Shown: positions 11,067 through 19,780 of the stretch, in pieces | Layout: each line of letters starts with the position of its first letter | How positions within the stretch are numbered: position 1 is the stretch's first letter | NCBI RefSeq assembly: GCF_001428485.1 | Contig: NZ_LMHS01000002.1 | Coordinates: forward strand, 320,415 to 384,414 | Length of the DNA stretch: 64,000 bases | DNA from: Microbacterium sp. Root180 | GTDB lineage: Bacteria; Actinomycetota; Actinomycetes; Actinomycetales; Microbacteriaceae | Direction of reading: 5' to 3' | Notes under the pieces: model-generated | The model's database searches: none | What the model saw: the letters and a program-made list of their open reading frames with translations, nothing else | Told to the model about the DNA's origin: nothing | Position numbers and translations under genes: made by a program

Positions 11067-11321
11067 ATGGCAGGAACGAATCAGGGCATCATCGAGCCCC
11101 CCATCGACAGCCTTCTCCAGAAGGTGGACTCGAAGTACCAGCTCGTGATCTTCGCGTCCAAGCGCGCACGTCAGATCAACGACTACTACTCCGACCTGCA
11201 CGAGGGGAACCTGTTCGACAACGTGGGCCCGCTCGTCGACTCGACCGTCGAGGACAAGCCGCTCACGATCGCGATGCACGAGATCCACGAGGACAAGCTG
11301 CGTCTGCGCGCGCTCGACTGA
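11067..11321 (+). CDS. rpoZ: RNA polymerase omega subunit
   Basis: 84 aa. Matches actinobacterial omega, with [20 protein letters not shown] followed by [11 protein letters not shown]. Omega helps fold and assemble beta' in RNA polymerase. The ATG at 11067 is preceded by a near-perfect AGGAGG at 11055-11060, so it is preferred over the in-frame upstream ATG at 11004. Placement after gmk is the standard bacterial gmk-rpoZ order. Confidence 0.96.
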   Translation: MAGTNQGIIEPPIDSLLQKVDSKYQLVIFASKRARQINDYYSDLHEGNLFDNVGPLVDSTVEDKPLTIAMHEIHEDKLRLRALD

Positions 11322-11337
11322 CTTCTGTGACCTTCTG

Positions 11338-11374
11338 ATGCCCCCGGCGCGGCGCTGTCCGCCTCCGGGGGCAT
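11338..11374 (+). terminator. Hairpin between rpoZ and metK
   Basis: A perfect 10-bp inverted repeat: ATGCCCCCGG (11338-11347) pairs with CCGGGGGCAT (11365-11374) around a 17-nt loop. There is no U tract after it, so it may be a weak or factor-assisted terminator, or a processing/regulatory hairpin ahead of metK. Confidence 0.5.
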
Positions 11375-11408
11375 ACTGGTGCCTGCACTCATCCGACCTG
11401 GAGCATCG

Positions 11409-12602
11409 ATGACCGAACTGCGTCTGTTCACGTCCGAATCCGTCACCGAGGGGCACCCCGACAAGATCTGCGACCAGATCTCCGACAGCATCCTCGACGC
11501 GATCCTCGCCGAAGACCCGCGCGGCCGGGTGGCCGTCGAGACCCTGGTCACGACCGGGCTCGTGCACGTCGCGGGCGAGGTGTCGACGTCCGCGTACGTC
11601 GAGATCCCCGCGATCGTCCGCTCGGTGGTGAACCGCATCGGCTACACCTCGAGCGAGACGGGCTTCGACGGCGACTCCTGCGGTGTCAGCGTGTCGATCG
11701 GCGCGCAGTCGTCCGACATCGCGGCGGGCGTCGACAAGGCGTTCGAACGCCGGGAGGACGGGTCCGAGGACCCGACCGACCTCCAGGGTGCCGGTGACCA
11801 GGGCATCATGTTCGGCTACGCGACCACCGAGACGCCGCAGCTCATGCCGATGGCGGCATGGACGGCGCACCGCATCGCGGAGCGCCTCGCCGAGGTGCGC
11901 CGGTCGGGCGAGCTCCCGTTCCTCCGTCCGGACGGCAAGACGCAGGTGACGCTCGGCTACGACGGATCCACGCCCCGCACCGTCGAGTCCGTCGTGCTCT
12001 CCACCCAGCACCAGCCCGACATCTCCCAGAAGGCGCTGCGCGCGGCCGTGCGCGCCGAGGTCATCGACCCGGTGCTCGAGTCGACCGGCCTCGAACTCCC
12101 GGACGTGAAGTACTACATCAATCCCGCGGGCCCGTTCGTCACGGGCGGCCCCAAGGGCGACGCCGGGCTGACGGGGCGAAAGATCATCATCGACACCTAC
12201 GGCGGCGCCTCGCGTCACGGCGGTGGCGCGTTCAGCGGCAAGGACCCGTCGAAGGTCGACCGCTCGGCGGCCTACGCCATGCGCTGGGTCGCCAAGAACG
12301 CGGTCGCGGCCGGGCTCGCCGAGCGCCTCGAGGTGCAGGTGGCGTACGCCATCGGCAAGGCGAAGCCCGTCGGCCTGTACGTCGAGACGTTCGGCACGGG
12401 GCGCGTCTCCGAAGAGGCGATCACACGAGCGATCCTCGAGGTCTTCGATCTGCGGCCCAAGGCGATCATCGACCAGCTCGACCTGCTGCGCCCGATCTAC
12501 GCCAAGACCGCCGCGTACGGTCACTTCGGCCGCGAGCTCCCCGAGTTCACGTGGGAGCGCACCGACCGCGCCGACGACCTGCGCGCCGCCGCCGGGCTCT
12601 GA
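11409..12602 (+). CDS. metK: S-adenosylmethionine synthase
   Basis: 397 aa. Makes SAM from methionine and ATP. The family hallmarks are present: [17 protein letters not shown] at the N-terminus with the catalytic His, the central [13 protein letters not shown] loop, and a glycine-rich [19 protein letters not shown] 11409 is chosen because the usual N-terminus starts there and CTGGAG precedes it; an in-frame GTG at 11379 lies just after the hairpin and has no support. Confidence 0.98.
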   Translation: MTELRLFTSESVTEGHPDKICDQISDSILDAILAEDPRGRVAVETLVTTGLVHVAGEVSTSAYVEIPAIVRSVVNRIGYTSSETGFDGDSCGVSVSIGAQSSDIAAGVDKAFERREDGSEDPTDLQGAGDQGIMFGYATTETPQLMPMAAWTAHRIAERLAEVRRSGELPFLRPDGKTQVTLGYDGSTPRTVESVVLSTQHQPDISQKALRAAVRAEVIDPVLESTGLELPDVKYYINPAGPFVTGGPKGDAGLTGRKIIIDTYGGASRHGGGAFSGKDPSKVDRSAAYAMRWVAKNAVAAGLAERLEVQVAYAIGKAKPVGLYVETFGTGRVSEEAITRAILEVFDLRPKAIIDQLDLLRPIYAKTAAYGHFGRELPEFTWERTDRADDLRAAAGL

Positions 12603-12632
12603 CGTGACCCGGCGCTTCCGCGGAGGCCGCAG

Positions 12633-14609
12633 GTGACCGCGCGGAGGGTCGCGCGCGTGCTGATCGACTCTCCGCTCCCGCAGCTCGACCGACTCTTCGA
12701 CTACGAGATCCCCGCCGAGTTCGCGGACACGGCGCTCCCGGGCGTCCGCGTGCGCGTGCCGCTGCGCACGGCCGGCCGGGTGGTGGACGGCTACCTGGTG
12801 GAGTCGGGGGAGCCGGATGCCTCGGACCGCCCGCTCTCGGAGCTCGACGCGGTCGTGTCGCCGGTTCCGGTGCTCCCTGCACGCCTGTACGCGCTGGCGC
12901 GTCGCTGCGCCGACCGCGCCGCCGGGTCGGCGAGCGACATCCTGCGCCTCGCGATTCCGAAGCGGATGGTGCGCGCCGAGAAGGCCTGGCTCGCTGCGGG
13001 GGATGTGGAGAGTCCCGTCGTCGACTCGGATCACCTCACGTGGGCGAACGGCGTTCTCGACGCGTTCCCGGGGCTCGCCACGGCGATCGACGCGGGGGAG
13101 CGCCTCGCCGTCGACCCCACGCCAGCCCCTGCGCTCCTGGCGGACGGATCGCCGGTCGGCACCTGGGCACTTCTGCTCGCGGCCGCCGCCGTGCAGACGC
13201 TGGCGGCGGGACGCAGTGCCGTGCTCGTCGTGCCCGACCATCGGGACCGCGCCCAGCTCGAAGCCGCGCTCGAGGGGAGGATCCCCGTGACCGCGCTCGT
13301 GCGCGACGACTCCCGGCAGAGCTCGCCCGCCCGGTACGGCGCCTTCCTGCGGACCCTCGCGGCCTCTCCCTGCGTCGTGATCGGAAATCGGTCGGCGGTG
13401 TACGCGCCCGTGCACGAGCTCGGGCTGGTCGCGGTGTGGGACGACGGTGACCCGCTTCTCGGCGAGCCGCTGAGTCCGGGCGTGCACGCCCGCGACGCGG
13501 CGCTGCTCCGGCAGGAGCTCGAGGGCGGCGCCCTCGTGTTCGCCGGTCACACCCGCACCACCGACGTCGAGCGGCTCGTCGCGGTGGGCTGGGTCCGGGA
13601 GTGCCCGGCGACGCGTCGCATCAGCCCCCGCGTCGTCCTGAGCGCGACGCGTGAGGGCGAGTCGCGCGGCGCTCGCGTGCCGTCGGCCGCCTTCGCAGCG
13701 GCACGCGAGGCCCTCACGCTGGGTCCGGTGCTCGTCCAGGTGGCGCGCCCGGGGTATGCCCCCGTGCTCGTCTGCGCCGAATGCCGGCATCCGGCCCGCT
13801 GTCCCCACTGCGGCGGACCGCTCCACGCCGCCCGCCAGGGTGCGGTCCCGACGTGCACCTGGTGCGGTCGAGCGACCCCCGCATGGACGTGCTCGGAATG
13901 CTCGTCGACGCGGCTGCGCATGGCCTCGTCGGGGAGCGAGCGCACCGCCGACGAGCTCGGACGTGCGTTCCCGGGCGTGCGCGTGGTCATCGCCGACGGC
14001 GACCACCCCGTGACGGCGGTCGATGCGCGCCCTGCCCTGGTCGTCGCGACGCGCGGCGCAGAGCCCCTCGCGGCGGGCGGCTATCGCGCCGTCATCCTCC
14101 TGGACGGCGATCGGATGCTGCTCGCCGACGAGCTGCGGATCGGAGAGTCCTGCCTGCGCTGGTGGTCCAATGCCGCCGCCCTCGCCGCGCCGGGCGCACC
14201 CGTGCATCTGGTCGGCGTCGCAGGCGCGGTCGCGCGGGCGCTGGCGACCTGGACCCAGGCCGCGTATGCACGCGCAGAACTCGCAGACCGTGCCCCGCTG
14301 AGGATGCCGCCGACCGTGCGGGTCGCGTCGATCGACGGCGCCCGCGCCGCCGTCGATGCGGCACTGACCGCGCTGCGCTCAGCCGTGCCCGAGCTCGATC
14401 GCGACGCGGTCCTCGGGCCGCTGCCACGCGACGAGGGCGTGCGCGCGCTGATCCGCTTCGAGTACGCCCTCGGACCCCGCGTGGCGGAGAGCCTGCGAGC
14501 CGCCGTCGTGAACCACGCGATCAAGGGGAGACGGCCCGCGAAGGGGCGCGCCCCGGGCATGCGCAATACACTGAAAGTTCGGGTCGACGTGCCCGATCTG
14601 GACTTGTGA
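12633..14609 (+). CDS. priA: Primosomal protein N' PriA, actinobacterial form lacking helicase motifs
   Basis: 658 aa from GTG 12633. The N-terminal 3' DNA-binding domain is recognisable (RVARVLIDSPLPQLDRLFDYEIP). A zinc-binding block with CAEC, CPHC, CTWC and CSEC pairs is at about 382-424. The expected Walker A (GxTGSGKT) is absent: the region after SPVGTWALLLAAAAVQTLAAG has no Lys-Thr loop. Actinobacterial PriA proteins are commonly reported as degenerate helicases, so this is a family feature and not a local lesion. Likely acts in replication restart as a DNA-binding scaffold. Lies between metK and fmt as in related genomes. Confidence 0.92.
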   Translation: MTARRVARVLIDSPLPQLDRLFDYEIPAEFADTALPGVRVRVPLRTAGRVVDGYLVESGEPDASDRPLSELDAVVSPVPVLPARLYALARRCADRAAGSASDILRLAIPKRMVRAEKAWLAAGDVESPVVDSDHLTWANGVLDAFPGLATAIDAGERLAVDPTPAPALLADGSPVGTWALLLAAAAVQTLAAGRSAVLVVPDHRDRAQLEAALEGRIPVTALVRDDSRQSSPARYGAFLRTLAASPCVVIGNRSAVYAPVHELGLVAVWDDGDPLLGEPLSPGVHARDAALLRQELEGGALVFAGHTRTTDVERLVAVGWVRECPATRRISPRVVLSATREGESRGARVPSAAFAAAREALTLGPVLVQVARPGYAPVLVCAECRHPARCPHCGGPLHAARQGAVPTCTWCGRATPAWTCSECSSTRLRMASSGSERTADELGRAFPGVRVVIADGDHPVTAVDARPALVVATRGAEPLAAGGYRAVILLDGDRMLLADELRIGESCLRWWSNAAALAAPGAPVHLVGVAGAVARALATWTQAAYARAELADRAPLRMPPTVRVASIDGARAAVDAALTALRSAVPELDRDAVLGPLPRDEGVRALIRFEYALGPRVAESLRAAVVNHAIKGRRPAKGRAPGMRNTLKVRVDVPDLDL

Positions 14610-14617
14610 GGAACCCC

Positions 14618-15541
14618 ATGCGTCTCGTCTTCGCCGGTACGCCGGAGCCGGCGGTGCCGTCGCTGCGCCGGCTGGCGGCATCCGATCACGACCTTGCCGC
14701 CGTGATCACGCGACGCGATGCGCCGCTCGGCCGCAAGCGCGTGCTCACGCCCTCGCCGGTGGCCGCCGCGGCGGACGACCTCGGTCTGCACGCGATCAAG
14801 GCCGACCGTCTCGATGCGGAGGCGACCGACCGGATCACCGCTCTGCGGCCCGACCTCGGCGTGATCGTGGCCTACGGCGGTCTGGTTCGCGAGCCGCTCC
14901 TCTCCACGCCGGTCCACGGCTGGATCAACCTGCACTTCTCGCTCCTTCCACGGTGGCGGGGCGCCGCTCCGGTGCAGCACGCGCTGATCGCGGGCGATGC
15001 CGAGACCGGTGTGAGCGTCTTCCGCCTCGTGCCCGAGCTCGACGCCGGCGACGTGTACGCCGACCGCGCGCATCCGATCCGCGACGACGCCACGGCGGGG
15101 GAGCTGCTCACCGCACTGGCGGAGGACGGCGCCGACCTGCTGCTCTCCGTGGTGGATGCGATCGCCGACGGCACCGCGGTCACCCGCCCGCAGACCGGCG
15201 AGGCGACGTATGCGGGCAAGCTCGGCGACGACGACGGCGCCGTGCACTGGGCCGAACCCCGAGCGGCTGTACTGGGCCGCATCCGCGGCGTCACGCCCGA
15301 ACCCGGCGCGCACACGACCGTCGACGGCAGCCGCGTGAAGATCCTCGCCGTGCATCGCGCTGCCGACGACGCGCCCGCGCTGGAGCCCGGACGCATGGTC
15401 ATTCAGCAGCGGGAGCTGCTCGTCGGCACCGGCACACGGCCCGTCGTACTCGACTCCGTCCAGCCCGCGGGCAAGGGGCCGATGCGCGCCGCGGACTGGT
15501 GGCGCGGACTGCGCAGCGACGGTCCGGTGGCCGGATCGTGA
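14618..15541 (+). CDS. fmt: Methionyl-tRNA formyltransferase
   Basis: 307 aa. Formylates initiator Met-tRNA using 10-formyl-tetrahydrofolate. The N-terminal MRLVFAGTPEPAVPSL and the active-site segment INLHFSLLPRWRGAAPVQHA (about 105-124) are typical, followed by a C-terminal OB-like domain from about residue 205. The ATG at 14618 has GAGGA 5-10 nt upstream. Its stop overlaps the GTG of rsmB by 4 nt. No def (deformylase) gene is in this window. Confidence 0.97.
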   Translation: MRLVFAGTPEPAVPSLRRLAASDHDLAAVITRRDAPLGRKRVLTPSPVAAAADDLGLHAIKADRLDAEATDRITALRPDLGVIVAYGGLVREPLLSTPVHGWINLHFSLLPRWRGAAPVQHALIAGDAETGVSVFRLVPELDAGDVYADRAHPIRDDATAGELLTALAEDGADLLLSVVDAIADGTAVTRPQTGEATYAGKLGDDDGAVHWAEPRAAVLGRIRGVTPEPGAHTTVDGSRVKILAVHRAADDAPALEPGRMVIQQRELLVGTGTRPVVLDSVQPAGKGPMRAADWWRGLRSDGPVAGS

Positions 15542-16908
15542 GCGCCGCCGCGGCATCGCGCCGTGTCGCGTACGACACGATCCGCGCCGTTCACGAATCC
15601 GACGCGTACGCGAACCTCCTGCTTCCGACCCTGATCTCGCGGGCGGGCCTCTCCACGGCGGACGCCGCGCTGGCGACCGAGCTCACCTACGGCACGCTGC
15701 GACGGCAGGGCACCTACGACGCTGTCATCGCGATCGCCGCCGACCGACTCATTCTCGACATCGACCCCGCCGTGCTCGACGCGCTCCGACTCGGCGTGCA
15801 CCAGCTGCTCTCGACCCGCGTCGCCTCGCACGCAGCCGTCAACGAGTCGGTCGAGCTGGCACGATCTGCCGGCGGACGCGGCGCCGCCGGATTCGCGAAC
15901 GCCGTGCTCCGGCGTATCTCCCGCGATACGCCGGGCGACTGGATGAACCGCGTCGCCGACGGCGCCCGCTCCGACGACGAGCAGCTGGGGCTGCTGTTCT
16001 CCCACCCCGTGTGGGTCGTCCGCGCATTCCGGCGTGCGCTGGCCGCCGAGGGCCGGACCGACGAGCTCGAAGCTCTCCTCACCGCCGACAACGCGTCGCC
16101 CCGGGTCACCATGGCGGCCCTTCCGGGGCTCGCCGAGATTCCCGGCGACGCCCGCCGCACGCCGTTCTCGCCCGTCGGTTTCCGCCTGGCGGGCGGCGAT
16201 CCCGAGGGCATCATCCGCGCCTCGTCAGGCCGCGTCCGCGTGCAGGACGAGGGATCGCAGCTCGCCGCGCTCGCCTTGACCCGCGCGCTGCCGGTGCGCG
16301 AGGGCGAGCGGTGGCTCGACCTGTGCGCCGGACCCGGCGGCAAGACGGCGATGCTCGCCGCCGAAGCGCTGGCGCACGGCGCACGCCTCGAGGCGAATGA
16401 GATCTCACCCGCACGCGCAGGACTGGTCCGCCGGGCGATCGAAGGCGTGCCGCTCGAGGTCCCGGTCTCGGAGCAGGACGGCAGAGAGCGCACCGCCGAG
16501 ACGCCCGAGACCTACGACCGGATTCTCGTCGACGCTCCCTGCACGGGCCTCGGCGCCCTCCGACGCCGGCCCGAGGCGCGGTGGCGGAAGGCGCCCGCCG
16601 ACGTGCCCGGGCTGACGGAGCTGCAGCGGGAACTGCTCACCGGGGCGGTCTCGGCGCTCAAGCGTGGGGGCGTCGTCGCCTACGTGACCTGCTCACCGCA
16701 CCTGGCGGAGACCTCAGGCGTCGTGGCCGAGGTGCGCCGCGAATGGGGTGCGGCGCTCGAGGAGCTCTCGGCGCGCGACGTGATCACCGCGCTCGCGGAC
16801 AGCGATCCTGCGCTCGCTCCGCAGACGGACGGCTCCGGTCGCGCGCAGCTGTGGCCCCACCGCCACAACACGGATGCGATGTCGATCTCGCTGTTGCGAC
16901 GGGTCTAG
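15538..16908 (+). CDS. rsmB: 16S rRNA (cytosine-967 C5)-methyltransferase RsmB
   Basis: 456 aa. An N-terminal NusB-like RNA-binding domain (about 1-140) precedes a SAM-dependent Fmu/Sun methyltransferase domain with LDLCAGPGGKTAML, the catalytic DAPCTGLGALRRRPEARW and YVTCSPHLAET, containing the two conserved cysteines. GTG start overlaps fmt. Ends 8 bp from the convergent glsA stop. Confidence 0.96.
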   Translation: MSAAAASRRVAYDTIRAVHESDAYANLLLPTLISRAGLSTADAALATELTYGTLRRQGTYDAVIAIAADRLILDIDPAVLDALRLGVHQLLSTRVASHAAVNESVELARSAGGRGAAGFANAVLRRISRDTPGDWMNRVADGARSDDEQLGLLFSHPVWVVRAFRRALAAEGRTDELEALLTADNASPRVTMAALPGLAEIPGDARRTPFSPVGFRLAGGDPEGIIRASSGRVRVQDEGSQLAALALTRALPVREGERWLDLCAGPGGKTAMLAAEALAHGARLEANEISPARAGLVRRAIEGVPLEVPVSEQDGRERTAETPETYDRILVDAPCTGLGALRRRPEARWRKAPADVPGLTELQRELLTGAVSALKRGGVVAYVTCSPHLAETSGVVAEVRREWGAALEELSARDVITALADSDPALAPQTDGSGRAQLWPHRHNTDAMSISLLRRV

Positions 16909-16916
16909 CCCGGCGC

Positions 16917-18089
16917 TCACTCCAGCAGCCAGATCCACTCCGGCAGATCGTCGAACTCGCCGCGGAGCGCGATGAGTGCGCCCGGGTGCGTACGTACGAG
17001 TTCGCGCGCATCCACGGTGAGCGGCTCGCCGTCGGGAAGCGATGAGGCCACTTCACGCAGGACCGCGACGATCCGCTCGGCGCCGGAGAAGCCGAGTTCG
17101 CCGCCGAGACGCACGATGCGGCCGCCGTCGTCGCCGTGCAGGGTCATGGCGGGCGAGGCGACGCTCTCGTGGGGCTCGAGCAGATGCATCCCGAATCGCT
17201 CGGACGCCGCCTCGACCAGGGCGACCGCGCGCACACTGTTGCCGTGCGCGTCCAGTCGAGGGCTGAAGGCGGCCACGCCGAACTGCGAGGGCGCGACGGC
17301 CATCAGGCCGCCGCTGACGCCGCTCTTCGCGGGCAGGCCCACCCGGAGCAGCCACTCGCCGGAGAAGTCGTACATCCCGCAGCTGGACATGATCGACAGC
17401 ACATCGCGTGCGACGCGCTCCCCGACGACGCGCTGGCCGGTCACCGGATTGACCCCGCCGAAGGCGAGCGTCGCGGCCATGAGCGCGAGATCGCGCACGC
17501 TCACGAGCACCGAGCACTGCCGGAAGTAGGTCTCGACCGCGACCTCGACGGATCCGTCGATCACGCCGTGGGACTTGAGCAGGTGGGCCAGCGCGCGGTT
17601 GCGCTCGCCCGTCGCCGACTCCGACGAGTAGACCGATTCGTCGATCCAGAGCGACCGGCCGGCGAACGCCGACAGCATCTCGACGATGCGCGCCGTGCGC
17701 GTTTCGACATCATCGCCCGGGATGAGCGCGGAGGTCGCGATCGCGCCGGCGTTGATCATCGGGTTCGACGGTCGCCCGGTGACCGGTTCGAGGCTGATCG
17801 CGTTGAACGGCTCGCCGCTCGGCTCCGCCCCCACGCGCTGCAGCACGGCATCGAGTCCGTGAACCTCCAGCGCCAGGGCGAGGACGAACGGCTTGGAGAT
17901 GGACTGGATGGTGAACTCGGCGTGGTCGTCGCCGACCGAGCGCACGCGCCCCCGCGGACCGACCACGGCGAAGGCCAGTCGCTCCGGGTCGGCCGTCGCG
18001 AGTTCCGGGATATAGGCGGCGGGAGCACCGGCATCGCCGGGCCGGATCTCTTCGAGTACGTCGGCGAGCAGCGCCGTGATGGGGTCCAC
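16917..18089 (-). CDS. glsA: Glutaminase A with C-terminal STAS-like extension
   Basis: 390 aa from GTG 18089. Residues about 1-305 are a serine-dependent beta-lactamase-fold glutaminase, hydrolysing glutamine to glutamate. Visible motifs are FTIQSISKPFVLALAL (catalytic Ser-x-x-Lys), NPMINAGAIATSAL and the ESATGERNRALAHLL segment. Typical bacterial glutaminases end near 310; about 80 further residues here (VRLGGELGFSGAERIVAVL and onward) look like a shortened STAS-type domain. The gene runs against its neighbours rsmB and rpe, which suggests it was inserted. Its promoter must lie in the 20-bp gap or inside rpe, because rpe diverges from it immediately. Confidence 0.9.
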   Translation of the reverse strand: MDPITALLADVLEEIRPGDAGAPAAYIPELATADPERLAFAVVGPRGRVRSVGDDHAEFTIQSISKPFVLALALEVHGLDAVLQRVGAEPSGEPFNAISLEPVTGRPSNPMINAGAIATSALIPGDDVETRTARIVEMLSAFAGRSLWIDESVYSSESATGERNRALAHLLKSHGVIDGSVEVAVETYFRQCSVLVSVRDLALMAATLAFGGVNPVTGQRVVGERVARDVLSIMSSCGMYDFSGEWLLRVGLPAKSGVSGGLMAVAPSQFGVAAFSPRLDAHGNSVRAVALVEAASERFGMHLLEPHESVASPAMTLHGDDGGRIVRLGGELGFSGAERIVAVLREVASSLPDGEPLTVDARELVRTHPGALIALRGEFDDLPEWIWLLE

Positions 18090-18097
18090 GGCTCGAC

Positions 18098-18103
18098 CAT
18101 AAT
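18098..18103 (+). promoter_or_regulatory. Putative -10 for a leaderless rpe transcript
   Basis: CATAAT ends 6 nt before the GTG start of rpe at 18110. Transcription would begin at or next to the start codon, giving a leaderless mRNA, which is common in actinobacteria. No Shine-Dalgarno is present. Confidence 0.5.
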
Positions 18104-18109
18104 GGACGC

Positions 18110-18808
18110 GTGCCCCTCCGCGACGAGAACGGCCGCGATGGCGGCATCCGCATCAATCCGAGCATCCTCGCAGCCGACTTCGTCAACATGCAGTCCGAGC
18201 TCGCGCGCATCGCCGCCGCCGACTTCGTGCACGTGGATGTGATGGACAATCATTTCGTGCCGAACCTCACCTTCGGCCCGCAGATGGTGGAGCGCATCCA
18301 GGCGACCAGCCCGGTGCCGCTGGACGTGCACCTGATGATCGCCGACCCTGACCGGTGGGCTCCGGGGTATGCGGAGCTGGGCGCGGCATCGGTGACCTTC
18401 CATCTCGAGGCGGCCACCGAACCGGTCGCTCTCGCACGGCGGTTGCGCGACATCGGCGCCCGCGCCGGGGTCGCCGTGAAGCCCGCGACCCCCGTCGAGG
18501 GCCTCTTCGACCTGCTCGATGACTTCGACCAGATCCTCGTGATGACCGTCGAACCCGGGTTCGGCGGGCAGTCGTTCATGCCCGAGACCATGCCGAAGCT
18601 GCGACGGCTGGCCGACGAGGCCCGTCGGCGCGGGTCGTCGGTGTGGCTGCAGGTGGACGGCGGCATCGGCGAGTCCACGATCGCGCAGGCCGCCGAAGCC
18701 GGAGCCGATACGTTCGTCGCCGGTTCAGCGGTGTTCGGCGCGAGCGACCCCGGCACAGCGATCGCCGGTCTGCGGGCATCGGCCGCACAGCACCGGCACA
18801 CTCACTGA
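18110..18808 (+). CDS. rpe: Ribulose-phosphate 3-epimerase
   Basis: 232 aa TIM-barrel enzyme interconverting ribulose 5-phosphate and xylulose 5-phosphate in the pentose phosphate pathway. Motifs are INPSILAADFVNM, the metal/catalytic FVHVDVMDNHFVPNLTFGP and VMTVEPGFGGQSFMPE. GTG at 18110 adds about 12 residues ahead of the conserved start but is the only start following the -10. The 3' end overlaps the last gene of the minus-strand injection-system operon by 7 nt. In related genomes rpe is often followed directly by hisE; here 25 kb intervene. Confidence 0.96.
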   Translation: MPLRDENGRDGGIRINPSILAADFVNMQSELARIAAADFVHVDVMDNHFVPNLTFGPQMVERIQATSPVPLDVHLMIADPDRWAPGYAELGAASVTFHLEAATEPVALARRLRDIGARAGVAVKPATPVEGLFDLLDDFDQILVMTVEPGFGGQSFMPETMPKLRRLADEARRRGSSVWLQVDGGIGESTIAQAAEAGADTFVAGSAVFGASDPGTAIAGLRASAAQHRHTH

Positions 18809-19128
18809 GGACCGGGGGAGTCCTCCGCCCGCTCACGCAGCAGTCGGGCGGCCTCAGCGATCTTCGCGGCGAACCGCTCCTCGGGCGAGGGCCCGTCGGC
18901 GGCGAAGCGGGCGCGAAGGGCGCGAGCCTCGACCTCCGCACGGCGACGCTCCTCCGGATCGGCCGACATGAGCCGGCGAGCGAGGCCGAGGCCGTCGCGC
19001 GCAGCCGCCTCGAGGGCGCCCGTCAGCGCCGTGCCGTCGTGCAGGAGTTCGTCCGCCGGCACGCCGGCTCGCTGCGCGAGCCACTCCACGCCGGGGCCGT
19101 GCGCAGGTACCGTGCTGCCATCCGTCAT
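18802..19128 (-). CDS. Small helical charged protein, last gene of the injection-system operon
   Basis: 108 aa, not recognised. The C-terminal two thirds is predicted helical and rich in Ala, Arg and Glu (from about residue 45, with EERRRAEVEARALRARFAAD). No signal peptide or membrane segment is visible. AGGAGGACCCC stands directly before the ATG at 19128, so it is well translated. It follows the LRR gene by 10 nt and overlaps the rpe stop from the other strand. Position suggests an accessory, adaptor or chaperone role for the injection system; this is inference from location only. A GAGGAC/GTCCTC hairpin (18807-18825) lies in its last codons. Confidence 0.7.
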   Translation of the reverse strand: MTDGSTVPAHGPGVEWLAQRAGVPADELLHDGTALTGALEAAARDGLGLARRLMSADPEERRRAEVEARALRARFAADGPSPEERFAAKIAEAARLLRERAEDSPGPQ

Positions 19129-19138
19129 GGGGTCCTCC

Positions 19139-19780
19139 TCATTCGATCCCGGCGAGAGCCCGCAGCGCGCCCGTGGACAGCGCGATGTCGACCTCGGCTG
19201 TGGTGGTGCTGACGTGGACGCGCTCCGGGTGGGGTGTGATGTCGAGTCCCGAGACCGTCAGGATGCAGGCGTCTGCCGCGCCCGCGCAGACGAACGCACC
19301 GTCGGCGCGCGCGAGGCGCGCATTCAGCGCCAGGACACGGTCGTCGTCCCGCGTGACGACGGCGCCGCGCAGGACCCCATCGTCGACGACCGCCGCTGCC
19401 GCGTCGTCGAGAGGATTCCCCGACACGTCGATCACCTGGAGCCCTGTGGGGACATCGGCGGGGGCGACGGACGAGAGCCGGCAGTTGCGAACGACGACGA
19501 CCTGGACGCCGACGGGCAGAACCCCATCGAGCGACACGAGATCGGAGTGCTCGATCGCAAGCAGACGGAGGGAAGGAAGCCGTCCGACTCGGCGATAGTC
19601 GCCGGCACTGCACCCGATGAGACTGAGCGTGCGCAACGAGGTCAGCGTCTCGAGTCCCTCGAGGTCCCGGGCATGCATCACGACGAGGTCCTCGAGCGCG
19701 GCAGGATCTGCGTCCGGTGCCACTTCCCCGATCGCGACCATTTCGGCGATGGCCCGTTCAAGATCCTCGCTCAGCATCAC
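19139..19780 (-). CDS. Leucine-rich-repeat protein of the injection-system operon
   Basis: 213 aa. Several LRR-like units are visible: LEGLETLTSLRTLSLIGC, VGRLPSLRLLAIEHSDLVSL and VPTGLQVIDVSGNPL at about 35-130. The last 80 residues are beta-rich. The start is GTG 19780 (overlapping the stop of the giant gene) or the adjacent ATG 19777. LRR proteins mediate protein binding; in this place it could be an effector, an immunity or adaptor protein, or a regulator. No secretion signal is seen. Function unassigned. Confidence 0.75.
   Translation of the reverse strand: MMLSEDLERAIAEMVAIGEVAPDADPAALEDLVVMHARDLEGLETLTSLRTLSLIGCSAGDYRRVGRLPSLRLLAIEHSDLVSLDGVLPVGVQVVVVRNCRLSSVAPADVPTGLQVIDVSGNPLDDAAAAVVDDGVLRGAVVTRDDDRVLALNARLARADGAFVCAGAADACILTVSGLDITPHPERVHVSTTTAEVDIALSTGALRALAGIE

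Noticed and set aside
10494..14207. 1237-residue minus-strand open frame across gmk, metK and priA
   Set aside because: Crosses several well-supported plus-strand genes and shows only compositional low-complexity sequence.
12633..14609. PriA as an inactivated gene because Walker A is missing
   Set aside because: Loss of helicase motifs is a general feature of actinobacterial PriA; zinc Cys pairs and length are intact.
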